Assembly: GCA_037576215.1 (NCBI GenBank)
Contig: JBANDB010000011.1
Location: 3,038,001 to 3,102,000, forward strand
DNA length: 64,000 nt
Direction: 5' to 3'
Origin: Armillaria gallica
Taxonomy: Eukaryota > Basidiomycota > Agaricomycetes > Agaricales > Physalacriaceae
Below, piece by piece: positions 36,701-49,783 of the stretch (the stretch's first letter is position 1; every line of letters begins with the position of its first letter). Position numbers and translations under genes: made by a program. Under the pieces are notes generated by a model. It saw only the letters and a list, made by a program, of their open reading frames with translations. It ran no database searches and was not told where the DNA came from.

Positions 36701-37786
36701 ATGGCATGGAAGACTTCTTACACACTCATTATGGGCTTATGCATTTTATTAATTCAACTTCACCTATGGTTAATTCGCCAATCAAGTTAATTCAAGTTCT
36801 CCAGCAAGAAGTTGCCATAGATCCCACAGAAATCATTCCTTACTTGACAGTTCCTCATACTGCAAAGCAACAATGTCTAGATGAATGGCTAACGCACCTA
36901 TTGCCGTGGCATCTATACCTCAAGAGACCTGCAGGATTTGACAATATTGCATATGTGAAATTCATGAAATATGCCGTTCATTTCTTTGAGAGACAAGGAA
37001 AGCTATGGCGCAAAAACATAGATGGGAGACATCAGCTCGTCTTGTTCCCTGAATGTCGCATTCAAGTGATGATGTCTTGTCACAATGACATTGCTCACAA
37101 AGGCTTCTATGTGATGCACGCACTAATCAAGGAACGTTATTGGTGGCCGGATATGAAGTATGATATTTCCTGGTTCATAAAGACATGTCATCTATGCCAA
37201 ATCCATCAAACCTGACAAATCTATATCCCACATACCATCGCTCTTCCTGCTCCTTTGTTTTCCAACATGTATATGGACACCATGATCATGCCAGTTTCAG
37301 GACAATACCGTTACATCGTCCAAGGCAGATGTTCACTCAGTCATTATCCAGAATTTCATTGCTTGCACAAAGAAACAGCATGAACCTTAGGAGAATGGAT
37401 TTTCGAGGATATCTTATGCTGTTGGGGATCCTTAGTTGAGATCATTACCGACAACGGATCTGCCTTTGTTGCCGCAATCAATTATTTGAGCAAGAAGTAC
37501 CATATCAATCACATCCGTATCTCTGGTTATAACTCCAGAGCCAATGGAATTACTGAATGACCACACTTCGATGTCCATCAAGGACTGTTTAAAGTGTCTG
37601 ATGGTGATCAAAAGAAGTGGAGTCAAAATGCCTATTCCGTATTTTGGGCAGACCGAATAACGATCAGGAGACGCATGGGTTGTTCACTGTATTTTGCTGC
37701 AACTGGGATGGAACCCCTTCTTCCAATGGACATAGTTGAATCTACATGGTTGATGCCGCTGCCAGACAATATCATCAGTACCACGT
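33749..37786 (+). pseudogene. Element A protease-RT-RNase H-integrase, decayed
   Basis: Aspartic protease region IIDPGSQVISM (DPG in place of the usual D-S/T-G) near 34189. RT fragments EPSNSSYRLRWFTVLKKDGK near 35425 and PYIDDIPV near 35788 (the DD motif). RNase H ILAVDTGPATVGYYL near 36297. Integrase zinc region HNDIAHKGFYVMHAL..CHLCQIH near 37081-37205, then catalytic acids in MYMDTMIMP, IITDNGSAF and ANGITE. Stops are nearly all TGA (e.g. 34318, 34567, 35689, 35812, 37213, 37381, 37558). A one-base frameshift lies near 34330. The integrase is cut at TT(S) by element B and resumes at 58671. Confidence 0.85.
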
Positions 37787-39417
37787 TGACACACTCTGCA
37801 AGCATTTATGCATGTAATTTTGCAATTTCCACAAGGGAATACATGCTACAGGGTCTATAGATTAAGGCACTAGGAAACTCAACAAGAGCACAAGGTTTAT
37901 TATGCCAGTAATGAGATTACCAGAGTAAAGCTGGGTGGAGCACATGACTTAACCTAGGAACAGTACTAGAAAGGCTGCACTAGGTATAAAGTCCCAGCGC
38001 TTGACACTAAGTGCTCTGACAGGGCATAGCATGCATGCACTAAGAATAGAACAGGACATGCTTAGGAGATAATTAAAACTTCACGCAACATTGATCCATG
38101 ATGTGCAAGGCCCGGCAGATCCGGAACGTAGAGCTCTAGACTTTGTGATGTCAGAACTCGAGTAAATCCGAATCTTCTGACTTCGGCCGAAGTGCGAGGC
38201 CTAGACAAGGAGCTCGTTGCCTTCACTATGATAGAATTCCCTCAGAGAATATTATGAAGCGAAATAAGAGTCGCGTGCAAGGCTGCAACTCTGAGGAGAT
38301 AACAACTGATGTCAGTACACGTGTAATAGCGATGTTAACCAACGTCGCAATGCTCAGAGACAGGATCTGGCCCCGAGTCGGACTCCTGAATCAGCGCCAA
38401 GCTATGGCGTGATAATTGTGACATGCGTGGGACACAAGCGAAGGGGCTCAGCAACCTAAATGATACTAAAAATGGTACTGCTAATTTGTAGGATGTAGAA
38501 TAGATAAATAGCGCAGTGTAATTGTAGTGTACAGGTTTTGGGCCCCCATTGTAGTCGCATGCAAGCCCCCAGCTTGACACCGTAGCTTCAGGACTAGTTT
38601 GTAACTTTGAGTGAGAGAATATACCTAGAATTGAGATCATATCGAGTGAATTGAGTTGTGCGCGAGGCATAGAAAGCTAACGCGGCACTTGTGTCATTGT
38701 TAATTGGTTGGGTGACTTGTGCTCTGACCTGAGAAAAAGAGTTTAGTGTCATTGAGAACACACTCTTGTGCTTTGAGGGTTTCGTGTAATGCGAGGCACT
38801 ACAGGTGGCAGAGGTTCAAACCCTTTGGCTTGATTAGTGCTTGCTTGAGGGTGTATATTTCCCAAGTGGCATAGGTTCAAACCCTGTGGCTTGCAGACGG
38901 GGTTTTATAAGGTTTCTGTGTGTCTGGATCGCATAGGTTAGAACCCTGTGGATCTACGATCAGTTTGGAAGCTCGAGCGTGTAGGTTTGAATCCTGTGGC
39001 TTTAGTGGAAGGTTTTGGGAAGTGTTTCTGCTTGGAGCGCGAAGCTTTGAGTCATGTGTTGTGTGTTTTAAGTCGTTTGAGGTCATTCCATGTGTTGCTC
39101 TAGATTTTGGGAGGGTTTTGTGTATGTCTCTTGACATTGTGTGTATTGTACTACACCTTGCCTTGAGGCCCAGCGACAACTGTTGCTCCTCTTGTTATTA
39201 AAAGCCTTTGGACTTAGAGAAATCAAGATACGTAGCGCACGCTATTTCTATATGTGTATCCTATATTCTGAGTGTTTGGTTGTTTTGTTTCTATCTGCTT
39301 CTATCGCATCAGAATCCCCCACGAACTTGAGGGTTTGTGTGTGTAGTGTTGGGTGTGGGTGTGATCAGTGTCTTCAATGCTGTTGCATTTCTAGCTTGCA
39401 CGCACAGAGTCTCTTCA
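37787..39417 (+). repeat. 5' LTR of element B
   Basis: 1,631 bp, TGACACACTCTGC to GAGTCTCTTCA, more than 95 percent identical by eye to the 3' LTR; most differences are CG versus TG or CA. Near its 3' half lie four repeats of a GGTTCAAACCC-like core. Confidence 0.92.
38813..38993 (+). repeat. Four GGTTYRAAYCC cores in LTR B
   Basis: GGTTCAAACCC at 38813 and 38874, GGTTAGAACCC at 38936, GGTTTGAATCC at 38983, each followed by a TTTGGCTT, TGTGGCTT or TGTGGATC tail. The same array is in the 3' LTR from 58073. The core resembles a Pol III B box, but no A box or tRNA fold was seen. Confidence 0.6.
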
Positions 39418-39419
39418 TT

Positions 39420-39440
39420 TGGAGCCCACTGCAAGGGGGG
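39420..39440 (+). promoter_or_regulatory. Primer-binding site of element B
   Basis: TGGAGCCCACTGCAAGGGGG starts 2 bases after the 5' LTR; the first 10 bases are identical to the site of element A. Confidence 0.7.
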
Positions 39441-39580
39441 GAAGCAATTTCATTTGAAACTAGAGCAACTATATTCGAAAGAATTTATTTACACTCGAAG
39501 TGTACCATGTGTATCATTATCAATAATTTCCTCCTTCGAGAGCAAATCTGCTAGTCGCTCTTCATTACTGAGGACTACTA

Positions 39581-42493
39581 GTGAAAAGAGTTGTTAATTC
39601 CCAGAAGAACGTCTACTATCTGTGTGTCAGAATAGCTGGACCAAGTCAGCCTCGAGAGCCCAAGACCAGATCGGCGAAAGCAGCCAGTGGAATCCCTGTG
39701 CCAGCGATCTATCCCTTTCCCATGCAACAGTGGCATCAGGATAGAGTTGATGCAAACCGAGCTGCCAGAAAACCAAGGAGCGCATCAGTACCACGACCGT
39801 CCCCAGTTCCTGACTCCGAGTTTAGTCTCTTTCGAAGTTGGATACCACCCAGTGAAGCTGCTCCTACAGAGCCAGTGCCCAGTTCTAATTCGAACTCGCA
39901 ACCTATAACAAACCCAAATCCGGGCCCAACAGCCCTGCATAATCAACAGATTGCAAAAATGGCACCATCTATGCCAGGCCCGAATGAAAAGGCAGCCCCA
40001 CGATTTGAAAGTTCCTCTGACCCAGAGGAGCTCGAGCGATTCTTCTCCAGACTTGAAGACCTCTTTGATAAGTGTGCAGTAACAGATGAGGATGAGAAAA
40101 AGAAAGCTGTGGTGTCATATACGGATATTAAGACAGAGTGACAGTGGAAGGTTCTCCCCAAGTATGCTGCTGGTGAAAAATATGAGGACTTCAAGTTGGA
40201 AGTAATGGATTGCTATGATGGCATGCGTGATAGTGACCGCGACACTGTTCAAGAACTAAAGAGACTGGTCCAGCACTACGATATAGCACAGATATCTGAC
40301 AAGAGTCAGTTCATGGAGTTCAAGAGGGAGTTTCAAGTACTCGCGTCCGCACTAAGCAAAGTACTGTCAAACCGGGAATTGGTTGACACCTTCCTGGCAC
40401 CTATGTCTGATGAATTGTACAGATCTATCAAGCTTCAGTTAGAGTGCCTCCCAGTGCCTGCAGGCTTAACCAAAAGGGAGAATGCAGATCCATACACTCT
40501 GAAAGAGATTATGGAAGCTGGTCTGCGAGTGCTACAAGGAGTGTTCTCATCAATGGACAGGAAGAGAGACGAGACTAGAGGTGTTCCAATGGCAGCAACT
40601 GCAACACAGGAGCAGCATAGGTCTACGACAGCCACGCGCAATTCTCCTGCAGTAGAGGACAGAGCTGTTAAGCAGGAAGAAATAGGAAGCGTTATGGTGG
40701 TCATGAAAGATTTCATGGAACAGCAGACCTCAGCGAGTGATAAGAGGCTGGCGAGCTTAGAGAAGGCTATGATAGAAAACCAGAAGAGTATTCTAAGCTT
40801 CTTGCAGCAACAGGCAAGTAGACTGCCAGGCCCGTCTTACGAACCAGCTCATAGGATGAATAACTATGGGCAAGACCATAGACGCGCGTGCTTCTTCTGT
40901 GGAGAAACAGATAGGCACATCTCGAGCGAGTGTCTAGTTAAATCTTCGTATATTAAAGCAGGGAAGATAGAGATTGTTGATGGAAGACCTCGTCTACCTG
41001 GTGGAGGTGAAATCCCAAAAGACATACGAGGACAGTATGTCAAGGACTGTGTGGATGAATACTATGTGCGGGTGAAGTCTGGCAAGACACAAAGCCAGAA
41101 TGTAGTTATTGCTACAACCTCGACACCAGGACTCTTCCACGTGCCAGCAGGCTATAGTGCACTACTTCAAGAGAAGCAAGAGTTGGAGTGTCAGGTGTAT
41201 GTGATGAGATCGCAGCAGGCGAGCAATGACACAGATGTTAGGACTCATAGTAAGGGTCTGCCCACAGACGAAGAGCAAGAGCAGGGTTTTTCTAGGCATT
41301 CAATGAAGGCAGGCAGGAGCCATACAAAGACCAGTGGAGTTGCCGGGTCTGGTTCACTATCACCCCCGGAGGACGTAGCCAACAAAAAGAGGAGTGGAGT
41401 GGTAAGGGTTGAATTGGCAGATGCATCATCTGATGAATCAGAAGACGAGCATCCACCAAAAGTTATGAGCAAAAAGCAAGTGTGGCTGGACCCCGCACCC
41501 AAGACTATACCTACTGCGTGCAGTGCAACACCAGAGCCAGAGATGCCATATCTCAATGTTCCAGATGTAACTAACGCGGGTAAGCAGGGAGGTCCAGCGA
41601 AGAAATTACCAAAGAAGACGGGGTTCGTTCCTTTTGCAGCCGAAGATAAGCAGGCAGCTTATCGCTTGAAGGCACCTGTTGAGGAGTGCGGGAGCTCGCC
41701 AGAAGTATTGGAGCGACTCATGAAGTCCCCGATAGCTGTAACAGTTGGAGAACTGCTTGCACTCTCAAAGATAGGTGGAGCAGTAAAACAGGAACTAACC
41801 ATGAAGAGGGTTGCTCTTGGCAAGTCCAAGAAGAATGGCAAGCAGCAATTTGGACTGGTCATTGAGGAAGAGTCAAAATCTGAAGGAGAAGGACCTACTC
41901 AGGCCTTTCCATTCGCAGAGGTTGAAGATGAACAGAGTGATGGATTGCCAGCTGACGCAGTACATCTTTTGAAGATACCGTTTGTTGGAACCTTCATCGT
42001 AACCACTGAGGCTAGGAATGGCATCCCCGAGGGCACGCTTGTCTGGCAAGATCCTTTTGAGCAATACCTGAATGATGCAGAAGCCAAGGGAGAGGTTCTG
42101 AAGCAAGTCTATGTAGCTAAAGACTCACATGCCTTGCGCTCTGTCTTTCTCTTCATAAATGCCTCAGAGTGTTTTGAGAGCTTGTATGATACTGGATCAC
42201 AAATTGTGTCCATGGTGAGCCATGTGGCAGATAGACTGGGTCTGATATATGATCCAGACATTGTGATCAACATGCAATCCGCGAACAAGCAAGTAGAAAG
42301 GTCCCTTGGCATGGCGAAGAATATTCTGTTCTTATTTGGTGACATTACTGTATATCTACAAGTGCATATCATTAAGGATCCAGCCTATGATGTTCTACTA
42401 GGTCGACCTTTTGATGCGCTAACTACAAGTACAGTGTATAACACAGCAGACGGAGGACAAACCATAAAGATACGAGATCCCAACTCCGTGCGA
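39581..42493 (+). pseudogene. Element B gag-protease, one TGA
   Basis: One frame of about 970 codons up to the inserted solo LTR. N-terminal Pro/Ser-rich segment, capsid-like region (FESSSDPEELERFFSRLEDL near 40008; VLPKYAAGEKYEDFK near 40151), coiled segment, CCHC-type knuckle CFFCGETDRHISSEC near 40891, charged linker, and a retroviral-type aspartic protease LYDTGSQIVSMV near 42182 with LLGRPFDAL near 42397. The only stop is TGA at 40139-40141 (TE*QWKVLPKY). The start is taken from the first ORF codon; the true ATG is unclear. Far better preserved than gag of element A, consistent with a younger insertion. Confidence 0.85.
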
Positions 42494-44182
42494 TGATGAG
42501 CCTCCAGGCTCTGTACGCTCAGAATTCGCGGATTTTGCTTGATAATTAACGCTATTGTCCCTTCAACGGCCTTTCAGCAAACCAATGATTGCACGCACAT
42601 TGATACCACTTTCACCCTACAGCAACCACTCCTTATGCACTTTGTTATCCATTCCATCTTGCCACACATCATAATTGCCGTACTTCATCACGGCAAGGCA
42701 CCTTCGATCAACAATCATCCCAATATGGAATTGACGCATCACTCAGAAGCACTCAGTTGATGCACTCATTGATCACTTAATGAAAATGACGTGATTGGCA
42801 CAAGTACCCTCCCAGCTACGGCAATTGCAGCTACGGCAACTACAGGCCGTGTTTACTAAGACTGTTACTTCACCAAGGCCTCAAGAAAATGTTGCCCCAT
42901 GCATACTCCTCAGTGCGACGACTATCGCTCAGTAATCCGCAGCTAAACAGCACCTAACGATCCGCTCATCGCTCAGCAAAACCATACGGTTCGCATCCAT
43001 ACGCGGCAACGTCGACGAGTTGCTGTTACTTTAGAAGACAAAGTACCATATGTTTCCTCCGATTTTTACAAAGCCAAGGCCTTACAGCCTTACTAAGTCT
43101 TGTGTATTTTCTCTATTTATAAATTCGTACTTGTAGTATAAAAACTAGTTAGAAAACGTAGTTCAAGGGCAGTTCATCTCTAGTTGACCCCAGACTACGT
43201 CAATTATCGTCTCGCTCTAGTCTATCGCCAGTAAACAATGTTTATTCACCGTTCTACAGCAATATATCGTTTGCACCAGCATATTCTTGATTACATGTTG
43301 ACTCTTGAGCTCACCAGAGTTATCTCACGGTTTTAACTGTGAAGAGTCCTTCGCTACGTGCTCTTCACTCTTAACACTATTGGTGCACGCTCATACTGTG
43401 CCAATACGTGATTGCCACGCTATACCTCGCCCCCGTTATCTTTTATAGGCCATCATCGTTTCACCTTCGCACCATTGGAGTTTTTTACAGTTTCACTTTC
43501 GTCATCATTATCGTCACCCACTTGGGTAGTCTCAGAGCAGACTTAGGATCAGTTTCAGCCAGTTTTCGTATAGTATCAGTCCCCCAAGTGGACTTGAAGG
43601 TTAGTTTGACATAGGATAGGATCGTTTCAGTACCAGACAAGTTTTGACATCGACTCAGCACCCTCGCATCGTATAGGACCAGTATCGCCACCAGTTTTTG
43701 TAGTTCCACGTTTTCTCTCACCAGCCCACCCTCTGCACCTCGTTCCACATTTATTTCGCCACTTGCAGTCCCCACGCCGTTTTCTCATCGCTTCGCTTGC
43801 CCACAGACTATTGCCGACCGTTTAGTCTATTCTCCATCGTTCACCCTGCTCTGATTACCGTCGAGCGACGTTTTCAAGTCTCGCAGCACGTTTTCTCATA
43901 CGGATTCGTGGTATTCACGTCATACCCATTTTTGTTCTCTCTCATTTCGAGAGATCCCTACCGGCTTGAAGCCATAGCATTTAGTACTCGACTACCAAGC
44001 AGTACTACTTCGCAGACTTAAAGTCGCAGTGTATTCTTGCGTATAGAGGAATTGTTCTACTGCACGGAGGTGCCCTGAACCACTCGCACACACGATCGCC
44101 TTGATTGCCATGCTACTACGTTAATTACCCAATCTCATTCCGAGTTGGTGTTGCCATTGCCACGGAAGTCTTAGGCCCATCA
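42494..44182 (+). repeat. Solo LTR of family A inside element B protease-RT linker
   Basis: 1,689 bp, TGATGAGCCTCCAGG to AGGCCCATCA, with GCGA duplicated at 42490-42493 and 44183-44186. Removal joins DPNSVR to SAVIPTFPRG. Confidence 0.92.
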
Positions 44183-44186
44183 GCGA

Positions 44187-47100
44187 AGTGCTGTGATACC
44201 CACGTTCCCGAGGGGACAGAAAAAGTTTGTAACGCATAAAGTTGAGGAGGGTTTTCAGTGATCGATGATTTGATTGACGATCAAGGAGAGTTAGCACTAA
44301 TAATAGAAACTGATCAAGATGGAGATCTAATGATCAGTGGATATGCAAAACCCACAGGATCTCAAAAATTTAAACAGGATGAATTACAAGTAGTATATGC
44401 TGTTGCGAGCTCAAAGGTGTGTTGCGAGGATACAAAGGTGCACGGGACTTTATCCTCGTATTTTGGGGCGCTAAGAGACATCAAAGATATGAGAAAACAG
44501 AGGAAAGGGGCAGACGAGGCAGCAAGACTACTCAAAGCTAATCCTAGCAGGTGGATAGAGACGTATTTCTACAATACAGTAGATCCAGAATACACTTTAC
44601 CCACAGTAGGAATGGTAAAGGATGTCTTTGCGACGATGAAATATAAACCAGTAGTGCAAAAGATCAGGCCGATTACAGGAGGATTACCTTCTGAGTTCAG
44701 GATTGTACGTGAGATTAAGGGAGATCCTCTTAAAGACATGCCTCAGTTGAGTATCCACCCATCGGAATATATGCCCACGGGAAGATACACCGCGGAGCGC
44801 AAAGAAATAATTGAGAAAGTACACAAGGAAGACTTCCTTTGGCCGGAAGAGCGCAAGCTCATGCACGAGTTTATGAGTGTCCAGAATGAGGGGTTGGCAT
44901 GGGATGACACGGAGCAGGGGCATTTCAAGGAAGAATACTTCCCTCCAGTCACTATTCCCACTGTCGAGCATACACCTTGGATACAGAAAAATATACCTAT
45001 TCTGCCAGGAATCTTTGACCAAGTGTGTAAGATAATCAAGACCAAAATAGATGTGGGTGTATACGAGCCATCAAACTCCTCGTACCGCTCTCGTTGGTTC
45101 TGCATAGTAAAGAAGGATGGAAAGAGCCTACGACTCATACACAGCTTGGAGCCACTAAATGCAGTGACTATAAAGCACTCAGGTGTGCCCCCTGCGACTG
45201 ACGAGCTAGCTGAACATTTTGCGGGATGATCCTGTGGTGGAACCCTGGATCTCTATGTGGGATATGACGAGCAAACGTTAGACGAGAAGTCTAGAGATCT
45301 GACAACGTTTCAAACACCGTTTGGCACGCTAAGACTTGTGACATTGCCCATGGGCTGGACTAACTCGGTACCTATCTTTCACAATGATGTGACTTATATT
45401 CTCAAGGATGAGGTGCCGCATGTTACCATTCCATATGTAGATGATGTACCAGTATGAGGCCCGAAGACGCGCTATGAAACCAAGGAAGGAGGCTACGAAA
45501 CCATAAAGGAAAATGCAGGGATCAGGAGATTCGTATGGGAGCATTTCCAGAACTTAAACCGCGTTGTACAGCGAATGAAATATGCTGGGGGAACTTTCTC
45601 TGGGCACAAGGCTGTACTCTGCGCGTCTGAGATCATGGTAGTTGGCCATTGTTGCACCTATGAAGGTAGAAAGCCTGAGACTGACCGGTGATGAGCCTAG
45701 ACTTCTGTGGCAACGCAACACCCAAAACTCGGAGAGAGCTTAGGCAATTAACGTAGCAACACAGCAATCAAGGCAATGTGTTTACAAGTGGTTCGGTGCA
45801 CCTCCGTGCGGTCAATTCCTCAATAACACAAGATACACTGCTACTTTTCAGTCAGCAAAGTAGTACTCTTGGTCAAGGAGTACTAATAGACGTTGGCTGT
45901 AAGCTGGGAAGGATCTCGATAAACGAGGTAGGACGGAATCTGGTATGACTTGAATACCAAGAAACCGTGATAGAAACTGCGAAAATGCTCTAGAGACCAC
46001 GAAAATGGGTCTAGAAATTGTAGCAACGCGCTAGAAATCGTAGGGAGGGACTGGAAAACGTGGGGAGGGACTAGAAATCGTTGCGATGGACTAGTAATCG
46101 TGGGGGAGGGCGAGTAATCGTGTGGAAGGACTGGTAATCGTAGCAATGCTCTAGAAATCGTAGCAACATGCTAGAAATCGTTGCGATGCTCTAGAAATCG
46201 TGGCAATGGACTAGAAGACGTCGAAATAGCCTAGTAAACGTGGCTTGGGGTGTACCTAATATTGTGAGTCAAAACAATAGCAATAAACGTACGGAGACTG
46301 CAAGAAACTGGTAGAAATCGTAGCAACTGAGGTGCTGAGTGGGGTGCTGCGGCAATAGATGCACAGCAACTCCGAACAATGATAAAGACGAGGGTGATCC
46401 TATGGAGCTGAACTGGGCCTACACGGAGGCAATACTGAACTGTGCAATGAAAACGATGGCTATGTAGAAGGTGAAAGCGATGAAACAATCCTATGTGGTG
46501 AAAGTGAAGCGAGGTTGTGGCATTAAAAGACAAAAGCAAGTTATTGATGCAAGATTTCGTGTATTGGTGCAACCAACAACGTTTAAAGAGTAAAGCAAGC
46601 GGTGGGGAATAACTTGGAGTAACCGTAGCTGACTGATAATGCCATAGCCTCGTCAACTGGGTAAGAACTAGCTCTAAAAATGTGGTATCTACCTAGTTTT
46701 TATACTACAAGTACGATTTTATAAATAGAATATTCATTGAAGCCTTAGTAAGGCTGTAAGTCCTTGGCTTTTGTAATAGCCGTAGTAAACATATGGTATC
46801 TGTGGTTCTAAAGTAACAGCAAGTCCTCAACGTTGCCGTGTATGGATGCAAACCATGTGGTTTTATTGAGCAATGAGCGGATCATAAGGTGCTGTGTAGC
46901 TGCGGATTATTGAGCTGCAGTTGCCGTGCTGAGGTGTATGTGTGGGGCAACAATAATTCGAAGTCTTGGCACTGTAACAGCCTTAGTAAACGTGGTCTGT
47001 AGTTGCCGTAGCTGTAATTATTGTAGCTGGGAGGGTACTCGTGTCAATCACGTCATTTCATTAAATGATTGATGGGCACATCAACCAGATGCTTCTGAGT

Positions 47101-49783
47101 GATGTAGCAACCCAGTTTTAGGATGATTGTCAATCAAAGGTGCCTTGCCATGATGGGATACGGTAATTGTGATGTGAGGTGAGCTGGGAAGGATAACGGA
47201 GTGTGTGAGGGTTGGATGTTATGGTTTTAGGATTGTATCTGAATGTTTGTGGCTTATACTGTGAAAATCCATGGTATTATCGAGTGTTGGCAGTGTTATG
47301 GAGTATGTGGGGATTATAATGGTGTCGTTTCGAAGGTATTGGGTGATGGATGGGTAAATCCGCAAATTCTGAGCGTACAGAGCCTGGAGGCTCATCACTG
47401 GGTAGGCGTCATAATGAGATGGGGACCTTGTGAAGAATTAGGGGACGTATGCTTGTTCTTAGGAATGGTGGGAGTGCACAGAATGTTTATAAAGGACTAT
47501 GCGAAGAAAGCGGATGCCTTGACCAAACTAACGCGCTTGAAAGTACCCTTTGAATTTGGCGAAGACCAGAAAGAGTCGATGCAAATGCTGAAAGACATGC
47601 TACGAGATAGTCCATCTCTGATGCCGATCGACTATGAATTAGAAACAGATGTTATCCTGGGAGTGGATACTTCGTACCGCACAATAGGATTCCACATCTG
47701 TCAAGTGGACCCAGATAATCCTAAGAGAAGATGCTATGCTCGATTTGGGTCGATCGTCTTGAACAAGCGTGAGGCCCACTTCTCACAGCCTAAACGAGAA
47801 CTGTATGGGCTCTTCAGAGCTCTACATGTGTGTTGACATTGGTTGTTTGGCATACAGAAATTGGTGGTAGAGACGGACGCGAAATATATCGCTGGAATGC
47901 TTAGAAACCTGGATGAGGTTCCTAATGCTGCAATAAATCGTTGGATTGAGAGTATCCTCATGTTCCACTTTACCTAGGTACATATTCCTGGTGAGAGACA
48001 CACTCCTGACAGCCTGTCGAGGCGAAGCTTCCAGCCTGGGGACAAAGAGTACTCAAACCCAGAAGATGAGTATGGCCCACCAGATGAAGACCCTTGGGAA
48101 TTCATTAATGAAACAGAGGACGAGGTAGAAGATATAGCAGACTTCAAGGACAGGATTGATACCCAGCATGGGTATGTAACTATCGAGAGAGCAGTGCATG
48201 ACTTTCATGAAGACAAGGTTATGCGAGAGGCCGTAGAGCGAGGCGAGACGTACTCAGTATGTTACAACACAGGACCTTTACTACCTGACACGGCAGAATA
48301 TAGTGACGTTGCGAGCTATGATGAGGAGCACAGGAGCGGGTACGCAAGAATGCTGGATCGTCAGTTACCTCAAGTAACACAATGGCATGAGAATCCGACC
48401 ATGCGACTTCCAGGCTTCAAGGATGATCAATACCAAAACTTCATTAGATATGCGAAGAATTTCATTGTGGATAAGGGCAAGCTATATCGCCATGACATCG
48501 AGTCAGAATACAAGCTTGTCATCTACCCTGAGAAGAGAATGTATATAATGAAGGCTGTGCATGATCAACTTGGACACAGAGGAATATACGCGACAAAGAT
48601 GTTGATAAAAGAGAGATTCTGGTGGCCTGAGATGGAGCGGGATATCTCATGGTTTGTCAGTACCTGTGAAATATGTCAACAGCATCAGAAAACAGTTATT
48701 AAGGCCCCCCCAACCATGACCTTTATGCCTTCGATCTTCCAGGTATTACATGCAGACACTATGCATATGCCAGAGGCCTCGAATCACCATAAGTACATAG
48801 TACATGGGCATTGCGCATTAACGAGCTGGATGGAGGGCAGGATCTTAGCAAGTGAATCAGCACAAGCAATTGCAGAATGGTTATTCAAAGATATCATCTG
48901 TCACTGGGGCTGTATCTCCTTGATTATAACTGATAATGGCAAACCCTTCAAAGCTGCGGTAGCTTATTTGGAATGCAAGTATGGAATAAAAGGAATTAGG
49001 ATCTCGCCTTATAACTCACAAGCCAATGGAAGAATAGAGCACCCACACTGGGATGTGCGGCAGAGCTTGTTCAAGGCTTGCAGGGGTAATGAGAAGAAAT
49101 GGCACTACTACTTCATATTGATAATGTGGGCAGACCGTATTACTGTTAGAAAAAGAATGGGGTGTTCACCGTTCTTTGCAGTAACAGGAGCACATCCCAT
49201 CTTACCCCTTGATGTGCTAGAAGCGACTTGGCTCGTGGAGTACCCTGGGAGGATCTTAGAGGACTGGGAGCTCCGAGGCTTGCACACAATAGCACTGGAG
49301 AAACACACTGATAAGGTAGCAGAAATGAGGGACACTATGGACAAGAAGAAGAAGCAGGAAACCTTGAAGTGCGCAACCATGCATGCGAATAAAATCAAGC
49401 CGTATACCTTCAAATGAGGGGACTTGGTTTTGATGCACAACAGTCAGATTGAGAGCACTTTGAATATGAAGATGAAGCCATGCTATCTGGGACCTTTAGT
49501 TATTGTAGACCGCTTGAGAGCAGGAAATTATATATTAGCAGAGCTGGATGGTGCATTAATAGGATCCAAGATTGTGGCCTTCCACATGATTCCATATCTG
49601 GCGTGCTGCTCTATAGAGATAGATGATAAAGTATTGCATTGGATGCGCAAGAATTCTAAAGAGCTGTGCAGAATCATTGAATCGCCAGAGCCTAAGGACA
49701 GATGGCCGGCAAACTTCACAGAAGAATTTGAAGAGATAGCAAACCCAAAGATCTCAGATGCTGTGAACTTAGATGAAGATTAG
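44187..49783 (+). pseudogene. Element B pol: RT, RNase H, integrase
   Basis: Pol copies and inserts the element. Seen: VEHTPWIQKNIPILPG near 44963; EPSNSSYRSRWFCIVKKDGK near 45066; PMGWTNSVPIFHND near 45350; PYVDDVPV near 45433; RNase H VILGVDTSYRTIGFHI near 47654; integrase zinc region HDQLGHRGIY..CEICQQHQ near 48560-48690; catalytic acids in HADTMHMP, IITDNGKPF and ANGRIEH; C-terminal GDLVLMHNSQIE near 49424. Stops: TGA at 45227 (AG*SCGGTLDL), 45455 (PV*GPKTRY), 47834 (VC*HWLFG), 49415 (FK*GDLVLM) and one TAG at 47975. The solo LTR 45689-47397 plus duplication is 1,713 bp, a multiple of 3, so frame is kept. A frame offset from gag-pro lies at about 44249-44258. Confidence 0.88.
45689..47397 (-). 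repeat. Solo LTR of family A, inverted, inside element B pol
   Basis: 1,709 bp, TGATGAGCCTAGACT to GGAGGCTCATCA, a more diverged copy. Flanks are CCGG (45685-45688) and CTGG (47398-47401), one CpG transition apart. Removal joins KPETD to RVGVIMRWGP (or W with the right-hand copy). Confidence 0.88.

Noticed and set aside
38813..38993. A tRNA gene in LTR B
   Set aside because: Only the B-box-like core is present; no cloverleaf, A box or acceptor stem could be drawn.
38877..39201. Overlapping 93-100-codon frames on both strands in LTR B (also 58128-58452)
   Set aside because: Present in both LTRs by identity; the sequence is the GGTTCAAACCC array. No protein family.
42539..42760. Repeated short ORFs inside the family-A LTRs (also near 26144, 33482 and 43485)
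   Set aside because: They recur in every LTR copy at the same place and vary in frame. They are LTR sequence, not genes.
46000..46250. CRISPR-like spaced repeats (CTAGAAATCGT units)
   Set aside because: The units are short, irregular and lie inside a family-A LTR of a eukaryotic genome. A simple tandem repeat in the LTR.
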